Shown here: in pieces, positions 57,280 to 64,000 of the stretch
Numbering within the stretch: the stretch's first letter is position 1
Layout of the letters: each line of letters starts with the position of its first letter
Position numbers and translations under genes: made by a program
DNA from: Deefgea chitinilytica
GTDB lineage: Bacteria > Pseudomonadota > Gammaproteobacteria > Burkholderiales > Chitinibacteraceae
NCBI RefSeq assembly: GCF_016881405.1
Contig: NZ_WOFE01000007.1
Coordinates: forward strand, 62,001 to 126,000
DNA: 64,000 bases
Direction: 5' to 3'
Notes under the pieces: model-generated
The model's input: only the letters and a program-made list of their open reading frames with translations
Told to the model about the DNA's origin: nothing
The model's database searches: none

Positions 57280-57728
57280 GCGAGTAACTCTTGAATAAAA
57301 TCCCACTCTTGCTGCGTGACGGGGGTGATGGAAAGTCGACTGCCTTTTTGTAGTACGACCATATTGGCGAGCGGGGGGTATTGGCGTAGTTCGGCCAGCG
57401 ATAATAGCCGTGTTTTGCGAACAAACTCGACGTCAACTTGTTGCCAGCGCGGTTTTTCTGGCGTTGATTTCGGGTCAAAATATTTGTTCGTCGGATCAAA
57501 CTGTGTCGGGTCGGGGTAGGGCGCGCTGGCGACACGGGCGATGCCGGCAATGCCAACGTGCTCGCAAGACGAATGATAAAACAGCACGCCATCGCCAATT
57601 TGCTGGGTATCGCGCATAAAGTTACGTGCTTGATAGTTCCGCACGCCATACCAGCCCACCGTATGTCGGCGGGCAAGGTCGTCAATGCTGACGTCGTCGG
57701 GTTCTGATTTCATTAGCCAATAGTTCAT
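57273..57728 (-). CDS. EVE-domain protein
   Basis: A 151-residue single EVE (PUA/YTH-like) domain: YWLMKSEPDDVSIDDL, VGWYGVRNYQARNFMRD and GDGVLFYHSSCE. EVE domains bind modified nucleobases in RNA or DNA. First gene of the overlapping run; the other members are membrane or periplasmic, so a shared function is not evident. Confidence 0.92.
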   Translation of the reverse strand: MNYWLMKSEPDDVSIDDLARRHTVGWYGVRNYQARNFMRDTQQIGDGVLFYHSSCEHVGIAGIARVASAPYPDPTQFDPTNKYFDPKSTPEKPRWQQVDVEFVRKTRLLSLAELRQYPPLANMVVLQKGSRLSITPVTQQEWDFIQELLAC

Positions 57729-57791
57729 AGGCAATACCGTAAACTAGCGGCCACGCCCGAGCAAGCGTAATTTGCAGATTTTGTCAGTTGA

Positions 57792-58736
57792 TTATGCGAG
57801 TTGCCATTCAAGCGTATCGCTGTGGCGATCGGCCGCTTCACTGAGTAGTTCATACAAACGATTTTGATTTAATTTTAAGGCTAAAGAACAGGCGGATTCT
57901 CCTTGCTGATTTTGCTGGTGTGGATTGGCGCCGCGCTCAGCCAGCCACAAAGCCGCTGCAACTTGTTTGTTCGCCGTCGCTTTATGCAGCGCAGTCCAGC
58001 CTTCATAACTACGTGCATTGATCGCCACGCTGCCGCCTTGCGCCACTAGATATTGCATCGCTACGATATGCCCACCCGCTGCCGCTTGCATCAGTGGTGT
58101 AATCCCTTTATTGCTCGCTTGCACAGGATTGAGTTCGTGCCCGATCAGTAAAGCCACCAAATCCGGATTGCCGTTTAATGCCGCCCAGTGCAGTAAGGTG
58201 TAACCATGCTGGTCTTTGACGCTTAAGTTTGCCCCTAGTTTAATCAACTGAATCACCACGTCTAACTTCCCGGCAAAACAGGCATGCATAATGGGCGTCC
58301 AACCTGCGTCATCTTTTTGCTCGATGGGCAAACCGGCTCGCACGAATACTGGCAAGAGCCCAAATTGACGTTGTTCAATTGCACGGTTAAGCCCGTCCGG
58401 GCTTACTTTGTGCCCATGATTATTCAGAGTTTGAATATCCGCAGGGTCGACTTTATCGCTGCGAATATGTTCCCAGACGTCTTCAGTTTTGGGTTTCAGG
58501 CTATCGAGCACGATTTGCAAACGAAATAGCTCAGCCGCCACTTCGGGTGGGAAGCCCGCATGCTGCTGATCATCTTGAATCAGCAATTCGTTAAAACAAG
58601 CATCCAGATCGCCTTTTTCCCAGCTCAGCATAATGCGTGCGAGCACATTCGGATAGCGCGCTTCGAGCTGGCTGGGGTACAGCGCAGGGCTCAAACTGTC
58701 TTTGAGATGATTGATCAGAAATTGAACATTGAGCAT
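57792..58736 (-). CDS. Ankyrin-repeat protein
   Basis: A 314-residue soluble protein. The start is ATG 58736, with AAGGG eight bases upstream. After an N-terminal helical region (MLNVQFLINHLKDSL), four to five ankyrin repeats occupy about 130-305: GWTPIMHACFAGKLDVVIQL, GYTLLHWAALNGNPDLVALL, GITPLMQAAAGGHIVAMQYL, GWTALHKATANKQVAAALWL. The partner is unknown. It lies downstream of hemB, 106 bp away. Confidence 0.85.
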   Translation of the reverse strand: MLNVQFLINHLKDSLSPALYPSQLEARYPNVLARIMLSWEKGDLDACFNELLIQDDQQHAGFPPEVAAELFRLQIVLDSLKPKTEDVWEHIRSDKVDPADIQTLNNHGHKVSPDGLNRAIEQRQFGLLPVFVRAGLPIEQKDDAGWTPIMHACFAGKLDVVIQLIKLGANLSVKDQHGYTLLHWAALNGNPDLVALLIGHELNPVQASNKGITPLMQAAAGGHIVAMQYLVAQGGSVAINARSYEGWTALHKATANKQVAAALWLAERGANPHQQNQQGESACSLALKLNQNRLYELLSEAADRHSDTLEWQLA

Positions 58737-58842
58737 GACAAAGCCCTTCATAAAATGAATTAGGACGATGTCATTTGAACATTCGGCGCGCACTTCGCGC
58801 GCCGACGCAATACCAGAGAACTTCGGTAAAACTACCTTGACG

Positions 58843-60183
<1,341 letters not shown>

Positions 60184-61821
60184 ATGATGAAGAAACTGTT
60201 ATGGCTGTGTTGTGTGCTTGCTTTATGCATCGGTTCGGCGTGGGCGGCGGAGTTGTCTGGCAAACCGGTATCGCAGGGGTCTGCTACAGCAGTGGAGCTT
60301 GTGGCCAACGAGGAGCATCCGCTTGAAATCGGCAATCGAACGTTGACGGTGTTTCGTGTGGGGATTTTGTCTTACAGCAGCAAAGATAGGGCCGATGCAG
60401 CCAAATTGCGCTTAGAGCGGATTTTGGAGGCCAGCCCAATTGGTAAAGTAACGTCAGCCGCTATGCCATCGCCTGGGGTGGGAACGGCGATTTTCCTAGA
60501 CGGGCAGATGGTATTCACGATTCAGCCGGATGACGTTAATGAGTTGGCGGGCGAGACGATGGAAGGGCAAGTTAATGCGGCCATCGAGCAGTTAACGCAG
60601 GTGCTCAAGGAGCGTAAAGAGCGACGTGATCCACAGCAATTATTAATCGCCGCCCTCTATACCGCGTTGGCCAGTGTTATTTTTGTCGGCGCACTGTGGA
60701 TATTAAATCGAACACGAATGGTTTTGCTCAAAATGGGGCATCGCTATTTAACGATCCCGATTGCACGCATGACCAAAAAAACGATAGGCGTGAAGATTTC
60801 ATTGCTTAATCAAAGCCTGCGTTGGTTGGTCAATTTTATGGTCGGGCTGACGGCGCTATTTTTGTTGTATACGTGGATTAGCTTTGTTTTTTATCAGTTT
60901 CCATTTACCCGCGCGTGGAGTGAAAATCTTAATCACGCAATATTGGACTTTTTAGCGCTTGCAGGATTAGCTGTATTGAATGCGATTCCTGGTTTATTGG
61001 TTGTCGTATTTATCATCATTTGCGCGCGTTATATTTCGCGTTTTATGAATTTCATTTTTAGTCGTATCGAGCGCGGCGAGCTCAATATTGCGTTTTTTGA
61101 TCGCGATACCGCCAGTACCACGCGGCGTATTTTGTCGTTTTTGGTTTGGTTGTTGGCGATTGCGATGATTTATCCGTATTTGCCCGGTGCGAACACCGAT
61201 GCGTTTAAGGGCTTGTCGGTGATGGTTGGTTTGATGATCTCACTGGGGGCTTCAAGTGTGGTCGGGCAGTTTGCTAGCGGTTTGATTTTGATTTATGCCA
61301 AATCACTCAAACAGGGCGAATACGTGCAAATTGGTGGGACTGAAGGCACCGTGGCGCATATCGGGTTGTTTGCGACCAAAATCCATACCAATTTGCGCGA
61401 AGAAGTCAGCATTCCGAATTCCGTGCTGGTGGGGCAAAACGTGATTAATTTTTCGCGTCTTGCCGCGGGTGGCGGTGTGATTTCGCAGGTAGTGATTACG
61501 ATAGGCTACGATGTGGCGTGGCGGCAGGTGGAAGCGATGCTGATTGAGGCGGCTCTCGGTACTCAGGGCGTGCGCCGCGACCCTGCGCCGCGGGTTTTTC
61601 AAACTGCGCTGTCTGATTGGTATGTGGAATATCATCTGCGGGTGGCGCTGGACGAGCCGCGCCGCCGGTTAGAAATTTTGAATGATTTACACGGCAAGGT
61701 GCAGGATGTATTTAATACCTACGGCGTACAAATTATGTCACCCAATTATATTGCTGACCCAGCGACTGAAAAATTAGTCCCGCAGGATAAGTGGTACCCC
61801 GCACCAGCAAAAAAGAATTAA
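60184..61821 (+). CDS. MscS-family mechanosensitive channel with periplasmic N-terminal part
   Basis: A 545-residue membrane protein; ATG 60184 and 60187 are adjacent. A signal peptide (to GSAWA) precedes a periplasmic region of about 140 residues, then helices at about 157-178, 212-240, 255-285, 320-340 and the pore helix (GLMISLGASSVVGQFASGLI). The MscS beta domain follows (GEYVQIGGTEGTVAHIGLF, VSIPNSVLVGQNVINFSR) with the C-terminal alpha/beta part. Longer than MscS (286). It probably opens on hypo-osmotic shock. Confidence 0.9.
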   Translation: MMKKLLWLCCVLALCIGSAWAAELSGKPVSQGSATAVELVANEEHPLEIGNRTLTVFRVGILSYSSKDRADAAKLRLERILEASPIGKVTSAAMPSPGVGTAIFLDGQMVFTIQPDDVNELAGETMEGQVNAAIEQLTQVLKERKERRDPQQLLIAALYTALASVIFVGALWILNRTRMVLLKMGHRYLTIPIARMTKKTIGVKISLLNQSLRWLVNFMVGLTALFLLYTWISFVFYQFPFTRAWSENLNHAILDFLALAGLAVLNAIPGLLVVVFIIICARYISRFMNFIFSRIERGELNIAFFDRDTASTTRRILSFLVWLLAIAMIYPYLPGANTDAFKGLSVMVGLMISLGASSVVGQFASGLILIYAKSLKQGEYVQIGGTEGTVAHIGLFATKIHTNLREEVSIPNSVLVGQNVINFSRLAAGGGVISQVVITIGYDVAWRQVEAMLIEAALGTQGVRRDPAPRVFQTALSDWYVEYHLRVALDEPRRRLEILNDLHGKVQDVFNTYGVQIMSPNYIADPATEKLVPQDKWYPAPAKKN

Positions 61822-61832
61822 GCGACTCATGC

Positions 61833-61862
61833 AAAAGCCCAACTTGATAGTTGGGCTTTTTA
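61833..61862. terminator. Bidirectional terminator
   Basis: AAAAGCCCAACT and AGTTGGGCTTTTT around a TGAT loop, between the channel gene and the convergent periplasmic binding protein. Confidence 0.9.
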
Positions 61863-61888
61863 TGTGCGTGGCTGAATTTGAGGGGACT

Positions 61889-62758
61889 TTATTTATTTTG
61901 ATTGAGTAAAGTCCAGTTTTCGATCTTCTTGGTAAAGAAACCACCATCCGTGTAGGCGCGGCGGATGCGGCCTTCTTTGCGCAATTGATTCAGCCCTTGA
62001 TTTAAAGCGGCTAAAACTTGCTGGCCTTGTTCATTATTACTGACCAAAAAGTGACGACTGCCAGGCATGGCGACTTTGAGGTCGCGCACGGGTAGTAGTT
62101 TGATGCCCTCAATTTCAAATGATAGGTCTGGATTGGGCTTGAACGAGGTCATAATAAAATCACCGCGTCCGGCATTGAGCATTTTGACCATTTGCGCAAA
62201 TGTTGGCGCGCTCTCGATTTTGTTAATGCCTAATTTTTCTAGTGTGCTTATATCGTTGTGCCACGCTTTATTGGTGATCACTGTGAGTTGCCGTAATTGC
62301 TCTAAAGTGGCGTGCTGAACTTTTTGGTTATGCTCGGTGGTGTAAAATCCAACGACATACTCACCTTCACGCAAAGTCGGAAGCGATAAGCTGGCTTTGC
62401 TGTCTTTTAAATCGGCGGCCCATGCTGACGTTCCCATGGCGGTGACGCGGCCGAGTTCAACCTCAGTGATATTTCGCATGTAGTTATCAATCGGTACAAA
62501 TCGAATCGGATCTTTCATCCCACCCAAGTGGAGTGCTTGCTGAAATAAAATCACTTCGACGGTATCACGACGCGCGCCATCACCGCTGTAGTCGGTAATC
62601 TCTTGCACATTTCGATTGCCGACTAATTTTTGATAATCACTGAGTACATCTTTTGGAACGGCTAGATTGATGTCGGCAGCTGGTGTAAGTCCACTCAAGA
62701 TGAGTAGCGCCAGCATCGGCCAAACTAAAGCAAAGCAGCGGCGAACGTGAAGTTTCAT
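61889..62758 (-). CDS. Periplasmic substrate-binding (PBP2-type) protein
   Basis: A 289-residue exported protein (signal peptide to about LTPA) of the SBP_bac_3-like transporter/sensor fold: FVPIDNYMRNITEVELGRVT, VGFYTTEHNQ, LEKLGINKIESAPTF, MLNAGRGDFIMTS. The C-terminus RIRRAYTDGGFFTKKIENW is also typical. No permease or ATPase gene is next to it, so it may be a stand-alone binding protein feeding a sensor. The ligand is unknown. Confidence 0.8.
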   Translation of the reverse strand: MKLHVRRCFALVWPMLALLILSGLTPAADINLAVPKDVLSDYQKLVGNRNVQEITDYSGDGARRDTVEVILFQQALHLGGMKDPIRFVPIDNYMRNITEVELGRVTAMGTSAWAADLKDSKASLSLPTLREGEYVVGFYTTEHNQKVQHATLEQLRQLTVITNKAWHNDISTLEKLGINKIESAPTFAQMVKMLNAGRGDFIMTSFKPNPDLSFEIEGIKLLPVRDLKVAMPGSRHFLVSNNEQGQQVLAALNQGLNQLRKEGRIRRAYTDGGFFTKKIENWTLLNQNK

Positions 62759-63111
62759 CGATCAATTCAACAGTAAACATAGAAAGCATGACTATTACCT
62801 AGTCGTGCTATTTCTTGAAGATTGAGTTGGCTAGGTGTCGTTTTTCCTACACAGCAGTGTTTACGGTGGGTTTTGGTATTTAAATCGCATTTGAATTTTT
62901 TTAGAGGGCAGCATAGCGAGCGATGGCGTCCAAGTGCTATTTATGAGGGGGCTGGCGTTGGCAAGGTCAATGTTAATTTCTATGCGCAGCTTAAGCCAGC
63001 AGCAACTGATTCTAATTTGATTGATATTGGTGAGCTTTGTGCATTTATTTTTTGAGGATCGCTCTTCCACTGACTATAAACAGAAGCGAACTAATGTGAG
63101 TGGGGCGGCGG
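62759..63111. other. Gap upstream of the receptor-tip gene
   Basis: 353 bp between divergent genes. A reading frame at 62822-63055 has no ribosome site and no protein-like character. I see no clear promoter hexamers or repeats. Confidence 0.45.
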
Positions 63112-63699
63112 ATGACAAAAGAACAGAAAGGCGTCGATGCATTACAGCAATCGGTGTTGATACATGAAGAAGTCAAAGTCGTGGTGGTGAGCTGTTTTGA
63201 AATTAATTTAATGGGCTTAAACGCCATTTTGCTCGCCAAAAAGGCGGGTGAGCGTGCCCGCGGCTTTGGGGTTATTTCGGGCGAACTGCGTTTATTGAGT
63301 TTGGAGCTACAAGGTGAAATGCAGCGCTTGGGGGACTTGACGCAAGAGTTACTAGCGATGGCGACCGCGCGATTACAGGCCGAGCGACGACTGGCTCGAT
63401 TAAACGATGCGGCGGCTTTTTCTGAAAAAGTGGCGCAGATGCTGAGCCCTGCGATGGAAAAAACACGCTCAAGAATGGTTTCATTTAATGGTGGTGCACA
63501 TTTTAGTGAGTGCTTGGAAGACGCTTATCGCACTTGCACTTTTGGCTTGGTGCTAGCGCGTTCGGCCCGTATTGAGTCGGCGTATAGCGGCGATCTACGC
63601 GGTGTATTGGCTGAATTATCCGAAGAGTTTGCGCAAAAAATCGCGGCGGTACTGCCACGTCTGGATGCGTTAAGTCGTATTACCAAAACCTTGGTTTGA
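63112..63699 (+). CDS. Small soluble chemoreceptor-tip protein
   Basis: A 195-residue protein without membrane helix, from ATG 63112 (GGGGCGGCGG just upstream). Residues 31-64 match the MCP hairpin tip: NLMGLNAILLAKKAGERARG against the usual [20 protein letters not shown], with the tip Arg replaced by Lys. The full-length signalling helices are absent, and the rest is a different helical region (QGEMQRLGDLTQELL...). It lies eight bases before the ODP-like gene, so the two are probably co-translated. It may dock onto a CheA/CheW array and report the di-iron partner's state. Confidence 0.75.
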   Translation: MTKEQKGVDALQQSVLIHEEVKVVVVSCFEINLMGLNAILLAKKAGERARGFGVISGELRLLSLELQGEMQRLGDLTQELLAMATARLQAERRLARLNDAAAFSEKVAQMLSPAMEKTRSRMVSFNGGAHFSECLEDAYRTCTFGLVLARSARIESAYSGDLRGVLAELSEEFAQKIAAVLPRLDALSRITKTLV

Positions 63700-63707
63700 G
63701 AACGAAT

Positions 63708-64000
63708 ATGAAAAAAGCCCTGTTGATTGCCAGTGCCGCCGAGCATCGCTGGTTTGCGATTTCACGCGATCCTGCGCGACCGAATCATTTGATTGATACC
63801 AATGAATACGTTGTCACGACGGGAGCCGACAGTGTGCTCTGTGATCCGGGTGGCTCAGAGGTGTTTCCTGCTGTTTTTGCCGCGCTATCTGATGTGATCG
63901 ACCCCCGCACCGTGCAGCGGATTTTTTCGTCGCATCAAGACCCCGATGTGATTTCTTCATTGGGCTTGTGGCATGACTTTAATCCGCAAATTAAATGTCA
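63708..64000 (+). CDS. ODP-like di-iron protein (metallo-beta-lactamase/FDP fold), N-terminal part
   Basis: Runs off the right edge; 97 codons are visible from ATG 63708. It begins KKALLIASAAEHRWFAISRD and contains NHLIDTNEYVVTTG, VLCDPGGSEVF and FSSHQDPDVISSLGLW. The H-x-D-P-D motif is that of the ODP group (oxygen-binding di-iron proteins), which differs from the HxExDH of flavodiiron enzymes. ODP proteins have been found with chemotaxis genes, notably in Treponema. The C-terminal half, with the remaining ligands, is outside the window. Confidence 0.72.
   Translation, partial: MKKALLIASAAEHRWFAISRDPARPNHLIDTNEYVVTTGADSVLCDPGGSEVFPAVFAALSDVIDPRTVQRIFSSHQDPDVISSLGLWHDFNPQIKC

Noticed and set aside
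62822-63055. A 77-codon open frame in the gap before the receptor-tip gene
   Set aside because: No ribosome site and no protein-like composition or homology that I can see.

Overview
The window reads as an ordinary chromosomal segment of a Gram-negative betaproteobacterium of the order Neisseriales, most likely Chitinibacteraceae or a close relative. This rests on gene content and order: SPOR protein next to dsbA; TPR lipoprotein-lolB-ispE-tRNA-Gln-prs-rplY-pth; engB divergent from cytochrome c4-resB-ccsA; pilG-pilH-pilI-pilJ-chpA; waaC-waaA. It is an inference from synteny and protein character, not from a marker gene. Nearly all the DNA is coding. I see no transposase, integrase, phage gene, rRNA or CRISPR array.

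Layout. 1-2055: end of a FAD-dependent dehydrogenase, dsbA and a SPOR-domain protein, all minus. 2359-8010: an iron-type operon with a near-consensus Fur box laid over its promoter, encoding an outer-membrane barrel protein, two imelysins, a di-haem oxidoreductase and a DUF1513 protein. 8053-14279: YehS-like protein, argH, an orphan cache-type histidine kinase, an ElaA-like acetyltransferase and a Gfo/Idh/MocA oxidoreductase. 14333-16394 (minus): patatin-like lipase and cutC. 16575-19440: two diverged copies of an intergenic repeat bracket trpS and two A+T-rich orphan genes. 19733-22643 (minus): dynamin-like GTPase and mutM. 22717-27737: TPR lipoprotein, lolB, ispE, tRNA-Gln, prs, rplY. 27808-30126 (minus): a chemoreceptor fused to a sugar-binding-protein domain. 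30412-33263: pth, a G3E GTPase and two paralogous small proteins. 33372-37967: system II cytochrome c maturation (ccsA, resB), cytochrome c4, engB. 38302-47580: the Pil-Chp twitching chemosensory operon. 47707-51139 (minus): a small orphan, the cobalamin tail genes cobT-cobC-cobS and a GGDEF protein. 51252-54735: waaC, waaA and a DsbB/DsbA-like pair. 54766-59847 (minus): a five-gene overlapping run (EVE, TauE/SafE, unknown, PliI-like, EamA), an ankyrin protein and hemB. 60184-64000: an MscS-type channel, a periplasmic binding protein (minus), and at the right edge a small soluble chemoreceptor-tip protein followed by the start of an ODP-like di-iron protein.

How it fits together. Signal transduction is heavily represented: a complete Pil-Chp core, the receptor with a predicted cytoplasmic sugar-binding domain, a receptor-tip/di-iron pair that may sense oxygen, an orphan kinase and a GGDEF protein. 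Envelope functions (LolB, WaaC/WaaA, two disulfide-bond systems, system II cytochrome c maturation, MscS) and iron/haem functions (imelysin operon, hemB, cytochrome c4) make up much of the rest. The most unusual items are the receptor/binding-protein fusion at 27808-30126 and the receptor-tip/di-iron pair at 63112-64000. The GAAGCA hexamer tract in chpA, the repeats around trpS and the extra C-terminal domain of TrpRS are secondary.
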